Position numbers and translations under genes: made by a program. A stretch of DNA of 64,000 bases from Deltaproteobacteria bacterium (GTDB lineage Bacteria > Myxococcota_A > UBA9160 > JAJDAL01): assembly GCA_029261875.1 (NCBI GenBank), contig JAJDAL010000039.1:62001-126000 (forward strand). Direction: 5' to 3'. Position 1 is the stretch's first letter, and the number at the start of each line of letters is the position of its first letter. Below are positions 8,458 to 16,489 of this stretch, in pieces. Below the pieces are notes generated by a model, which had not been told where the DNA came from, made no database searches, and saw only the letters and a program-made list of their open reading frames with translations.

Positions 8458-9479
8458 GGAATGCGCCGCCGCAAGACCCGCTCGCCCGCGATTTCGACCG
8501 CCAACAGCAGGCCCGCCAGGGCGAGGAGGGGTTCCGGTTTGGGAACCCGCCGCGGTGCCGGCGCGGCAGGGCGCAGCGGTCGTTCCAGGGAATCGATTTC
8601 GCGGTAGACGTGTTCGAGGTCGCCGGGCGAGCGCGCGGTGAAGGTTCGACCGCCGGTCGTGCGCGCGATCTCGCCCAGGGTTTCCGCGTCCAACCGATGG
8701 CGCTCGAAGCGGATTCCGGACGCGTCGGCTCGAGGCTCTTGCGCGGAACCGATCCCCACGGTGTAGACGCGGACGCCGTGGTGACGCGCGAGTTCGGCCG
8801 CGGCATCCGGCGGGAGTGCACCGGCGTTGCTGCGGCCGTCAGTGAGAAGCACCGCGATGCGGCCCGGAGTGGGGTCCGTGCCTTGGGGGATGCGGGAGAC
8901 GCGCTTGACCGCCAACGCCAGGGCGTCGCCCAGGGCCGTCGCTTCGCCCGCGACCCCGGCCTTCACCCGCGCCAACGCCGCACCGAGCAGCCGGCCATCG
9001 GAAGTCAGCGGACATTGGGTGAAAGCGGATTCTCCGAACACCACCAACCCCACGCGATCGCCGGCGCGCAAACGGCGGTCTGCGAACTCCGACACGACCT
9101 GGCGCGCCAGCGCCAAGCGCGTGCGCACTTCGCCGTCGGCGCCTGCGTCGAGGGCCTTCATGCTCGCGGAAGTATCCACCACCAGCACCAGGTCGAGTCC
9201 CGCTTCGGGGTCCGGCGCCGTCGCCACGAGCGCCATGGGACCCGCGAGGACCAACGCGAGGAGCGCGCAGGTTGCGGCGCGGAGGATGCGGGCACCCCAT
9301 TCGACGGAATCGAACCGCAACAATCCCGCTGCACGGGCTTCCGCGAGGGCGGGCCACGCCACACTCGGAGGCTGGCGTCGCCAGCCCAGGGCGATCAAGA
9401 ATGCCGATGCCGCCAGCACCCAGGCGAGCCCACCCCATTCGAACGCATCGACACCCAGGAAACCCGACTCCACGCTCAC
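8454..9479 (-). CDS. batA: BatA-like VWA domain membrane protein
   Basis: 341 residues with an N-terminal membrane segment (WVLAASAFLIALGW), a second near residue 65, a von Willebrand A domain with MIDAS DTSASMKA near residue 103 and threonine motif LLTDGRSNAG, and a C-terminal membrane helix (LLALAGLLLAVEIAG). This is the standard BatA layout. The ATG at 8457 of the next gene overlaps its stop, and its own start overlaps the upstream gene. It probably pairs with the BatB-like protein in the membrane; MoxR ATPases encoded with such genes are thought to act as chaperones for VWA proteins. Confidence 0.82.
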   Translation of the reverse strand: MSVESGFLGVDAFEWGGLAWVLAASAFLIALGWRRQPPSVAWPALAEARAAGLLRFDSVEWGARILRAATCALLALVLAGPMALVATAPDPEAGLDLVLVVDTSASMKALDAGADGEVRTRLALARQVVSEFADRRLRAGDRVGLVVFGESAFTQCPLTSDGRLLGAALARVKAGVAGEATALGDALALAVKRVSRIPQGTDPTPGRIAVLLTDGRSNAGALPPDAAAELARHHGVRVYTVGIGSAQEPRADASGIRFERHRLDAETLGEIARTTGGRTFTARSPGDLEHVYREIDSLERPLRPAAPAPRRVPKPEPLLALAGLLLAVEIAGERVLRRRIP

Positions 9480-10408
9480 GAGCGCTCCGGCGATGCGTCG
9501 CGAACGAACTCGCGCGCGGCTTCGAGGGTGGATGCGAGTGCGTCACGCGGTGGCTCCGCGGAGGCCGGCCGAAACCGAACATCGTCGAGCCGCGCGAGGA
9601 TTTCGATCAGGTGCTTCCACCGCGATCGCATGTTGCGCGGGGGTCGCATGAGTGCGAGTTCTTCGGTGGTGCGCGTTTCGATCGGTGCGCCGAAGCGGTG
9701 CACGGCGAACGCGCGCAGGGCGGAACCCGCGCATTGCGCACTCGCGTGGGGATCGAGGGCCAGGAGTTCGAGCGCGCGCGCCAACTCGGCTTCCGCAACG
9801 CGCCCCGGCTCTGCGGGGATTTCTGCTGCTGTGGTCCGGGAAGGCTTCTTGGTGCGGCGCCGCAAGACGAGAAACAGCGCAACGCAAGCCAGCGCCCCAG
9901 CGGCACCCGCGGCCGCCGCCAAGGCGAGGTCGCGCTGACTGGCCTCGCCCGTGGGGTCGCGCAAACCAAAGGCCGAGAGTTGGTCGGGACGTGTGGACAA
10001 CGTGGAGACGATCTCGAATGTGTCGCCAGCCAGCACCAACTCTCCGCGTTCGCCGTCCGCGGGCCGAACCTCCAGCTGCGTCTCGGGCCAGCGGTGTTGG
10101 CCGATTTCGATTGCCCGCACGCGCATTCGTCCCCGGTGCACCCAGCGATGGGTTTCGCGTTCTGTTTCGAGCGCGAGGGTTTCGATGAAACTCAATCCGG
10201 GCACGTTCGCGGGCCAGCGGATTTCTCCCAGCTCCGTGTGTGGCGGCGTCACGACGGCGACCTCGACGGTCGCCACGTCGCCTACGCGAAGTCGCTGCGG
10301 TGCAAAGTGCACGACGCCGCGCACCACTCCGACCGGCGCCATCGGCTCGACGGGTGCCTCGCTGCAAGACAGGACGAACAACGCAAGCGCCCACCCGACG
10401 CGCATCAT
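9476..10408 (-). CDS. Bat-operon membrane protein, possible lipoprotein
   Basis: About 310 residues starting at ATG 10408 (or the adjacent ATG at 10405); the first overlaps the DUF58 stop. The N-terminus looks like a signal peptide ending in VLSC, a plausible lipobox. An extracytoplasmic beta-rich part of about 150 residues follows, with a membrane helix near residue 155 (ALAAAAGAAGALACVALFLV) and a cytoplasmic helical domain. I do not recognise a named family with certainty. The position between DUF58 and BatA and the layout resemble the poorly characterised DUF4381-like or BatD-like partners of such operons. It is part of the coupled run from moxR to batD. Confidence 0.7.
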   Translation of the reverse strand: MMRVGWALALFVLSCSEAPVEPMAPVGVVRGVVHFAPQRLRVGDVATVEVAVVTPPHTELGEIRWPANVPGLSFIETLALETERETHRWVHRGRMRVRAIEIGQHRWPETQLEVRPADGERGELVLAGDTFEIVSTLSTRPDQLSAFGLRDPTGEASQRDLALAAAAGAAGALACVALFLVLRRRTKKPSRTTAAEIPAEPGRVAEAELARALELLALDPHASAQCAGSALRAFAVHRFGAPIETRTTEELALMRPPRNMRSRWKHLIEILARLDDVRFRPASAEPPRDALASTLEAAREFVRDASPERS

Positions 10409-11355
10409 GCGGCGATCCGTTCCTGGAAGAACCGAACCAACGCGTTGAGGGGATCGTGCTGGGTGCGCATCCAGAAGACGTCTGCGCCGGACGCGCGCAG
10501 CGCTTTTTCGAGGCGCCGGCGCCGCATCGCCGCGGCGGCGGCATAGCGAGCGCGTCGTTTCGCATTGCCGGTCGCGAGCACGCGGATGCCGCCGCCCCAT
10601 TCCGGGTCATGAACCCGTACGGCGCCGCTGGCGACGAGTTCTTCTTCGCGGGGATCCGATAGGACGCCACACACGAGATCGCAGCGGCGAGCCAGGGATT
10701 GCAGCGCTCCGCGGGTTCGTGGGGATTCGAATACCGCTTCGTCGCGGAAGTCGCTCAACACGACGGCCACGCTGTGGGGCGGACATTGGGGACGCAAGGC
10801 TTCGAGGGAGCTGGCGAGATCCGTGGTTCCGCGGCACTGGGAAGCGTCGCGAAGGCTGCTGCGAATCAACAACCCGCTGTGGGCATCGCCGCGCGCGGGG
10901 CGAATCCGCGTGCGGATTCGCGTGTCGAAGGTCGCGAAACCGACGCGGTCCCCCGAGCGTGTCGCGGTGGTGGCGAGCAATGCCGCGACCTGGGCGCCGA
11001 AGGCCGCCTTGCTGAAGCCTACGGTTCCAAATCCCATGGACGCCGAAACGTCGAGGGCGAGCATCAAGGTTTGATTGCGTTCTTCGCGATAGCGTTTGAC
11101 GTAGGGCTCACCCAGTCGCGCGGTGGCGTTCCAGTCGATGGCCGCCACATCATCTCCGGGCAAGTAGGGGCGCGATTCTTCGAATTCCATCCCACCCCCG
11201 CGAAACGCACCCGCATAGCTGCCGGCGAAGAAGCCCGTCGAGCGTCGGCGACTGCGGATCTGGAGTATGCGCGCAGCGCGCGCCAAGCCTTCCGCAGTAA
11301 TCTGCGAAGTGGATTGCCAGGAACGCGCGTCGGGGTTTTCGGAAAACATCTTCAT
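10405..11355 (-). CDS. DUF58 domain protein (VWA-like fold)
   Basis: 316 residues. The DUF58 signature is seen in GGGMEFEESRPYLPGDDV followed by IDWNATAR, then a VWA-like MIDAS motif DVSASMG. DUF58 proteins are encoded next to MoxR ATPases in very many bacteria and are thought to be clients or adaptors of that ATPase; their molecular role is not settled. The start ATG at 11355 is 6 nt after the moxR stop, and the stop overlaps the next gene. Two N-terminal residues of context are ambiguous, but the start fits the domain boundary. Confidence 0.9.
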   Translation of the reverse strand: MKMFSENPDARSWQSTSQITAEGLARAARILQIRSRRRSTGFFAGSYAGAFRGGGMEFEESRPYLPGDDVAAIDWNATARLGEPYVKRYREERNQTLMLALDVSASMGFGTVGFSKAAFGAQVAALLATTATRSGDRVGFATFDTRIRTRIRPARGDAHSGLLIRSSLRDASQCRGTTDLASSLEALRPQCPPHSVAVVLSDFRDEAVFESPRTRGALQSLARRCDLVCGVLSDPREEELVASGAVRVHDPEWGGGIRVLATGNAKRRARYAAAAAMRRRRLEKALRASGADVFWMRTQHDPLNALVRFFQERIAA

Positions 11356-11361
11356 GGGAGG

Positions 11362-12327
11362 TCAGGGTGTGTCGACGGCATCCAGCACCGCGGCCACGAT
11401 GGCGTCGGGTGTGATTCCGTCCGCCTCCGCTTCGTAACCGAGGGTGATGCGATGGCGCAGTACATCCGGGGCCACGCGTTTGACATCGTGGGGCGTGGCG
11501 AAATCGCGGCCCTCGAGAAACGCCCGCGCGCGTGCGGCGCGCACCAGAAACACCGAAGCGCGCGGGGATGCACCCAGCACGACGGCCTTCTCGTTGCCTT
11601 CGATGCCGAGTTTGGCGCCGGCGGCTTCGGGTTGGCGCGTTGCACGGACCAATCGCACCGCATAATCGCTTACGCTTTCGGCCACGTGGATTTCTCGGGC
11701 TCCGCGTATCAGATCAGCGACTTCGGGGGCTCCGACGACGGCTTGGATCGTCGGCGTTTCGCCCGAATCGCGCACCACGATCTCCCGTTCTTCGGCTTCG
11801 TCGGGATAGGGGACCAGGACTTTGAGCAGGAAGCGGTCCACTTGGGCTTCGGGCAACGGATAGGTGCCTTCGAGTTCCACCGGATTCTGGGTGGCCATCA
11901 CGAAAAAAGGCGACGGCAGCGGGAAGCTCTCCTCGCCGATCGTGACTTGCCCTTCCTGCATGGCTTCGAGCAAAGCCGATTGAACTTTGGCGGGCGCGCG
12001 ATTGATTTCGTCCGCGAGCAAGACCGGTGTGAAGATCGGCCCGCGCCGCACTTCGAATTCACCCTGGGCGGGCAGGAAGATCGGCGTGCCGATCAGGTCG
12101 CCGGGCAGGAGATCCGGTGTGAATTGAATGCGACCGAAACCCAGACCGAGAGCTCCGGCCAGGGCGCGCACGGCGGTGGTCTTCGCCAGGCCGGGTACGC
12201 CCTCGACCAGCACGTGTCCACCGGACAGCAGGCCCGTAAGAAGGCCTTCGACCAGGTCGCGCTGGCCCACGACGGCGCGGCCGATCTCTTCGCGGATGCG
12301 TTTCAGGTTCGCCTGGGATTCACTCAT
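11362..12327 (-). CDS. MoxR-family AAA+ ATPase
   Basis: 321 residues, normal for MoxR. Walker A is GVPGLAKTT near residue 42, Walker B is LLADEINRAPAKVQSALLEA, and sensor 1 is FFVMATQNPVELEGTYPLPEAQ followed by the arginine-finger region DRFLLKV. The C-terminal lid contains ASPRASVFLVRAARA. MoxR proteins act as ATP-driven chaperones for VWA-domain partners. Here such partners (DUF58, BatA, BatB) are encoded directly downstream in the same direction. The ATG at 12327 lies 9 nt after the rfaE2 gene, so it may belong to the same transcript as the AsmA-like gene. Confidence 0.93.
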   Translation of the reverse strand: MSESQANLKRIREEIGRAVVGQRDLVEGLLTGLLSGGHVLVEGVPGLAKTTAVRALAGALGLGFGRIQFTPDLLPGDLIGTPIFLPAQGEFEVRRGPIFTPVLLADEINRAPAKVQSALLEAMQEGQVTIGEESFPLPSPFFVMATQNPVELEGTYPLPEAQVDRFLLKVLVPYPDEAEEREIVVRDSGETPTIQAVVGAPEVADLIRGAREIHVAESVSDYAVRLVRATRQPEAAGAKLGIEGNEKAVVLGASPRASVFLVRAARARAFLEGRDFATPHDVKRVAPDVLRHRITLGYEAEADGITPDAIVAAVLDAVDTP

Positions 12328-12336
12328 GGCCCAAGC

Positions 12337-12882
12337 TTAACGACGTCGGCGGGCTCCGGGGCGTTTCGTTTGGACTCGTTCCACGATGGCGGTGGTTCGC
12401 GCGCCGGGGATCTCGCGCAAGCGCACCACGCGCCCCCCCCAGCTTTCGACGTCCTCGCGCCCCACGATGGTGTCGAGGGTCCAGTCTCCTCCCTTGGCCA
12501 GGACATCCGGCCGCAGGGCGCGAATGGTCTGGAGGGGGGTCGGATCCGAGAACGGGAGCACCCAATCCACACACGCCAAGGCGGCGAGCACTTCCATGCG
12601 TTCGCGTCCGGGAACGATGGGCCGGTTTGCCCCCTTGAGCCGACGCACGACCGCGTCGGTGTTGACCGCCACGACCAGGCGGTCTCCCAAGCGGCGCGCT
12701 TGCTCGAGGCTGCGCACGTGTCCCACGTGAAGCAGGTCGAAGCAGCCGTTGGTGAACACGACGCGCAGGCCGCGTCGCTTCGCTGCGCGCACCGCGCGCG
12801 TTGCCGCGGCGCGCGAGAGAACTTTGGTTCGAGCGGCGGTTACTTCGCGGGCGGATTGTTTCGACGTTCGGCGGGCGGTCAC
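12337..12882 (-). CDS. rfaE2: D-glycero-beta-D-manno-heptose 1-phosphate adenylyltransferase
   Basis: 181 residues, equal to the C-terminal nucleotidyltransferase half of E. coli HldE. The cytidylyltransferase-type signature [20 protein letters not shown] covers residues 43-62, with later blocks [19 protein letters not shown] and [10 protein letters not shown]. It makes ADP-heptose for lipopolysaccharide core, which supports a Gram-negative outer membrane. The kinase half (RfaE1) is not in the window. The GTG start at 12882 overlaps the AsmA-like stop (GTGA). The N-terminal 40 residues are basic and non-conserved. Confidence 0.92.
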   Translation of the reverse strand: MTARRTSKQSAREVTAARTKVLSRAAATRAVRAAKRRGLRVVFTNGCFDLLHVGHVRSLEQARRLGDRLVVAVNTDAVVRRLKGANRPIVPGRERMEVLAALACVDWVLPFSDPTPLQTIRALRPDVLAKGGDWTLDTIVGREDVESWGGRVVRLREIPGARTTAIVERVQTKRPGARRRR

Positions 12883-15623
12883 GACCCGGCTCCTTTCGGG
12901 TCACCCGCTCCGGCGGGGGGAGGTTTGGAAACCAACGCCGATTGAATGGCATCGATGGCGCGTTTGACGAAACGGGGGAAACCCTCCACTGCAAAGCTGG
13001 CGGGACCCGTCGCGACCGTCTTCATGGGAATCAAGCGCGCTTTGGGATCGTCCCAGGGGCCCGTCAGTTCAACGTAGGCGCCGATCAGGTTTTCGTCGGG
13101 ACCGAGCAGCAGGTTGTTGAGCAGGGGAACCTTGCCGATCGCTTTGTCGAGGGTTTCGAAAAAGAAGAGTCCCACCACGGTCTGCATGTCGTGGGGTTCG
13201 TTCGCGATGTCGATCTCACCCGACGCCACGAAGCGCAAATCGGGCCCATCGAATGCCAGGCTGTCGCTCGAGATTCGCCCAGCGCCGATTTCCATGTTGG
13301 TTTCGATGTGGCGGTAACGAAGACCGCGTTCGTCTTCGGAGCGGGAGTCCGTGGCGTCGGCCACGGCGAGTGCGGCCGGAATGCCGCCGCGGATTTCACC
13401 GTCGCGAATACTCAGGTAGAACTCGCCCGCGAGATCCGGCAGCAGGTCCACGTTCGGGCGCAGGGTTCCCAGAAACACGCCGGAGCCGTTGACGGTGCCG
13501 GTCATTTCATCGGGCTCGAGATCGATCAGGCCCGCGGTGGTGCCCGCGTGACCGTCGAACAGCTGTAGAGAAGATCGAAACGGAACCTCGCCGGGATGGG
13601 AAATGTCGAGGGTGGCTTCACCGCGCAATTCGCCACCGCTCGCCAGGTCGAGTTGCACCGCTTCCAAATAGAGATTCGGTCCTTCGGCCCGCAGCGCGCC
13701 GTGAGTGTTTTTCGACGTCCAGGGACCGAACGCGTGTTCCGTCAGCGCCCAGCGGCCTACCGCCCAGCTTTTTCCGGCGGGAAACGCTGGCGAACGTGGA
13801 CGCGCCTCGCGCGCGTCGAGTGCAACGACGAGCCGGCGGGTGGCGCCGCCCGTGTAGCGCGCACTACCGGTGATGGGAATGCGACCCCAGCGCGCGTTCT
13901 CGAGTGCAAAGTCACCTCCGTTTTCCGTCGGCGAGAGGGTCACGGACAGATTTCGCAGGGGCATCAAGAACGCGGGATGCGCGAGCCAGGACAACTCGAG
14001 TTGGAGTTTGGGCCAGACCCCCGGGGCCTCCTCCGTCGGATTCGACGCAATCACGCCTTGCAGCGCTTCGAGGCCCGCGAGACCCGCGACATCGATCGGG
14101 CTGCCGTCGCGCGGGTCTTCGCGGAGGAAATGGGAGAAGCCGCGCAGGGTGACGTCGAGTTTGGGAAGCGGTTCGCCGGCGAAATTCGCCTGCACGCCGC
14201 GCAGGGAAACCCGATCCGCGGACCAAGCCGCCGATCCGCGCAGGTTCGTGAGCTGCGCTTCGTCTCCGACGCGAACCGTGATGTCGCGAAGTTTCGCCGT
14301 GATACCGCTGTTTTCGAGCGCTTTGCCGGAGATCGGAGATTGTAGAAAGCTTCGCCAGTTGGCGAGCGTTGCTTTGCCCGCAGCTTCCAGGTCCACCAGA
14401 CGGCCGGTTTCGAATCGCTCGAGCACGGATTCCACGGGTTTGCGCGCGTCGGCGGGCAACCAACTGTAGAGCCTTGGGGCGCGCGCGAGATCGAATTGCT
14501 CCACGTGCGCGCGGATTTCGGCGCGCGAAAGATCCGAAACCGGCCGCTCGAGCGAAGCCTCGAGTTCCAGGCTGATGTCGGGCGTCGTGATCTGCGTGCG
14601 GCTCAATTGAAGTCCGTTCGCGTTGACGCGAACCTCCGCCGTGGCGGAAGCTTCGGGAAATTTCACCACAATCGGCGCTTTGGAACGTTCGATGGGCAGC
14701 TCGGCGTCGAAGTCGTCGAGGTCGAAGCGCAAGATTCCGCGCCATTCGCCCGCCGGCGACGCGGTCGCGTGGAGAAATCCGCGCGCGGTTCCCCTCAGTT
14801 CCGCGTTGGGGTGGGTGCCGGCTTCCAAATAGGGATCGAGCACGTTCAAGTCGAAGGCGACCAGCGAAAGGGCGAGTTGCAGTGAACCGCGCCGGCGGCG
14901 CAGTCCCGTAATGTCGAAATGCCCGCGTTCCTCGCTGCCGTCGACGATTCTCCCGGTGGCGGTGAGGGTGGTCTCCCGCTGGAAGACACTCTCGTTGACG
15001 CGCGCGTCGAGTTGCTCGATCGCGATGGCGACGCGGTCGCCTTCGCGTCCGAGCGGGTGGGTATCGATGAAACTCAAATGCGCGTTGTGGAGGCTGATGG
15101 CGGGAGACGCCATGGGGGTGTGGAGTGCCTGGCGGGTATTGCGCTCGAATTGGGACAGCCAATTCTCCACGCCGACGGCTTCGCTTTCCGTTTCGGATTC
15201 CGCGTTGCGTTGGGGTTCCGCGAAGGTCGGATGCCAGATTCCCGGCCCGCGGTGTTCCACGCGCAAGCGGGCGTTGTGAAGTTCGATGCTTCGCAAGCGA
15301 ATGCGTCCGAATACCAGGGCAACGGGATCCACCTGCGCGTTGACGCGCGGAACCGTGAGCAAAGGACCGGAGTCGCTCGGCCAACCCTCGACCCCACCGG
15401 CTTCGATCAACAGGCCGAATTCGAGATCCTGAACATCCGAGCCGACCCGCAAACGGGCGCTCTCGACCCGAATGGGGGATCGCAGTGCTTCCGAGAGACT
15501 GACCTCCGCCGCCTCTCGTAGACGCTCGGGTCCAAAACGCCGCACCACGCCGATCCCGGCCGCCAGAACGGCGGTCAGCACCAACAGGAAAATCAAAAAC
15601 GCGAGACGCGAGCGACGATTCAA
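12879..15623 (-). CDS. AsmA/YhdP-like inner-membrane protein
   Basis: 914 residues. One N-terminal membrane anchor ([19 protein letters not shown]) is followed by a very long periplasmic beta-rich region and a C-terminal AsmA-like domain containing [15 protein letters not shown] and [10 protein letters not shown]. AsmA-like proteins (AsmA, YhdP, TamB) are thought to bridge the periplasm and carry phospholipids to the outer membrane. The start is TTG at 15623 with CCGGAG a few bases upstream. The gene heads the long minus-strand run with rfaE2, moxR and bat genes. The family is confident; which AsmA paralogue it matches is not. Confidence 0.82.
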   Translation of the reverse strand: MNRRSRLAFLIFLLVLTAVLAAGIGVVRRFGPERLREAAEVSLSEALRSPIRVESARLRVGSDVQDLEFGLLIEAGGVEGWPSDSGPLLTVPRVNAQVDPVALVFGRIRLRSIELHNARLRVEHRGPGIWHPTFAEPQRNAESETESEAVGVENWLSQFERNTRQALHTPMASPAISLHNAHLSFIDTHPLGREGDRVAIAIEQLDARVNESVFQRETTLTATGRIVDGSEERGHFDITGLRRRRGSLQLALSLVAFDLNVLDPYLEAGTHPNAELRGTARGFLHATASPAGEWRGILRFDLDDFDAELPIERSKAPIVVKFPEASATAEVRVNANGLQLSRTQITTPDISLELEASLERPVSDLSRAEIRAHVEQFDLARAPRLYSWLPADARKPVESVLERFETGRLVDLEAAGKATLANWRSFLQSPISGKALENSGITAKLRDITVRVGDEAQLTNLRGSAAWSADRVSLRGVQANFAGEPLPKLDVTLRGFSHFLREDPRDGSPIDVAGLAGLEALQGVIASNPTEEAPGVWPKLQLELSWLAHPAFLMPLRNLSVTLSPTENGGDFALENARWGRIPITGSARYTGGATRRLVVALDAREARPRSPAFPAGKSWAVGRWALTEHAFGPWTSKNTHGALRAEGPNLYLEAVQLDLASGGELRGEATLDISHPGEVPFRSSLQLFDGHAGTTAGLIDLEPDEMTGTVNGSGVFLGTLRPNVDLLPDLAGEFYLSIRDGEIRGGIPAALAVADATDSRSEDERGLRYRHIETNMEIGAGRISSDSLAFDGPDLRFVASGEIDIANEPHDMQTVVGLFFFETLDKAIGKVPLLNNLLLGPDENLIGAYVELTGPWDDPKARLIPMKTVATGPASFAVEGFPRFVKRAIDAIQSALVSKPPPAGAGDPKGAGS

Positions 15624-16095
15624 ACCGACTCCGGACTAGAAACGGTCCATCGAACCCTTCGACGTACCCACCGCATCAGTCGATCGGACGCCATTCCGGA
15701 GGGAAGTAGATGAATTGAGGCTTTTTCGCCTCGCCAATGCCTGTAACGCCTTGTCTGTGGCTCCCGCAGATGCGCTCGGGCGAATTTGGCCCGATTTCGC
15801 ATTCCCCCCGTGCGGTTGCCGCCAAGTTGCCGGTTCGTGATGCGAACCTTCGCTTCACGGAGCCTTAGCGCATGTGCGCTCGGGCGACCCATCCCCCCAG
15901 GAAATAGAGACTTGTCCCGGGTTCGCCCGAGGTTCCCCTGAGATGTGTCGGGGGATCCTCCAAGGCACGAATTTAACTAAAGAAATTCCCTGCTTGACCG
16001 AAAAATTTTCAACGTGACCGACCGCGGTCTGGCCGCCGAAAGACGGAGCCAGGCGAGAGCCCGCGCAGGGTGTGTGGTCGATGGGAGCGCAGGCG
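15624..16095. other. Gene-free divergent spacer, 472 nt
   Basis: No convincing protein is encoded here. Short minus-strand frames at 15620-15892 are Arg-rich without family features. The spacer holds a small hairpin GAGGC/GCCTC around 15717-15732, the multi-branched element at 15759-15864, and a 12-bp direct repeat (GCGCTCGGGCGA at 15772-15783 and 15876-15887). An AT-richer stretch at about 15970-16015 precedes the HTH gene and could hold its promoter. Confidence 0.5.
15759..15864. ncRNA. Candidate structured RNA, strand unknown
   Basis: Seen directly: a closing stem GGCTCC (15759-15764) with GGAGCC (15859-15864) encloses three arms. Arm a is ATGCG/CGCAT (15770-15774 with 15798-15802), extended inside by CGGGC/GCCCG (15777-15781 with 15789-15793, 7-nt loop). 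Arm b is GCGG/CCGC (15812-15822). Arm c is GGTTCG/CGAACC (15832-15848, 5-nt loop). All pairings are nested and perfect, forming a four-way junction. It matches no riboswitch, tRNA, SRP RNA or 6S RNA pattern I know. It could be a leader of the AsmA-like gene (minus) or a small RNA. GC-rich sequence pairs easily, so the call is tentative. Confidence 0.3.
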
Positions 16096-16362
16096 ATGGA
16101 TCACGAAAGCACCCAATACCGGATGAACCGGGTGCGCGAGTTTCGAGAGAATCGCTTGATGACTCAGGCGCAGCTTGCCCGCAAAGCGAAGGTCGCTCTT
16201 CGCACGATTCACAGTGTCGAAAAGGGAATGAACTGTCGCATGGATACGAAGCGTAAGATCCTGCTCGCTCTGGGACTGCGTTTCGAAGATCGCGACCGCG
16301 TATTCCCGCCGTCCTCGATGATGAATCTGTCGTCCGGCCCCGACGACGCCAATATCCAGTAA
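16096..16362 (+). CDS. Small XRE-type helix-turn-helix protein
   Basis: 88 residues from the ATG at 16096, chosen because GGGAG lies about 10 nt upstream; an ATG at 16081 and a GTG at 16072 are in-frame alternatives. The middle is a clear XRE/Cro helix-turn-helix: VREFRENRLMTQAQLARKAK, then VALRTIHSVEKG, then KRKILLALGL. There is no ligand or dimerisation domain, so it is probably a simple DNA-binding regulator. It stands alone upstream of ptsP. Its target is unknown; autoregulation or control of the AsmA-Bat run across the spacer are possible. Confidence 0.85.
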   Translation: MDHESTQYRMNRVREFRENRLMTQAQLARKAKVALRTIHSVEKGMNCRMDTKRKILLALGLRFEDRDRVFPPSSMMNLSSGPDDANIQ

Positions 16363-16489
16363 CTCCTCGATTTCCTGTACTATTGCCAGCCACAACGGGC
16401 ATGGGTCGCGGCCCTTGCACGGAGCGTTGGGCGTTCGTGTCGGTGCCAGGCATTCGCGCACGTAGGGTCTCAACTCTGGGGGAAGGGTC

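Noticed and set aside
5669..8821. A single 1050-codon minus-strand frame across batD and batB
   Set aside because: Only its last part (from 6856) is BatD. The upstream part is an out-of-frame reading of batB, which has its own intact frame.
15759..15864. tRNA or known riboswitch at the four-way junction
   Set aside because: Arm lengths and loops do not fit a tRNA (no anticodon arm, no TTCGA loop), and no TPP, cobalamin, SAM, FMN or c-di-GMP core sequence is present on either strand.
15620..15892. Possible 90-residue protein in the gene-free spacer
   Set aside because: Arg-rich, no family, no ribosome binding site, and it overlaps the structured element and the start of the AsmA-like gene.
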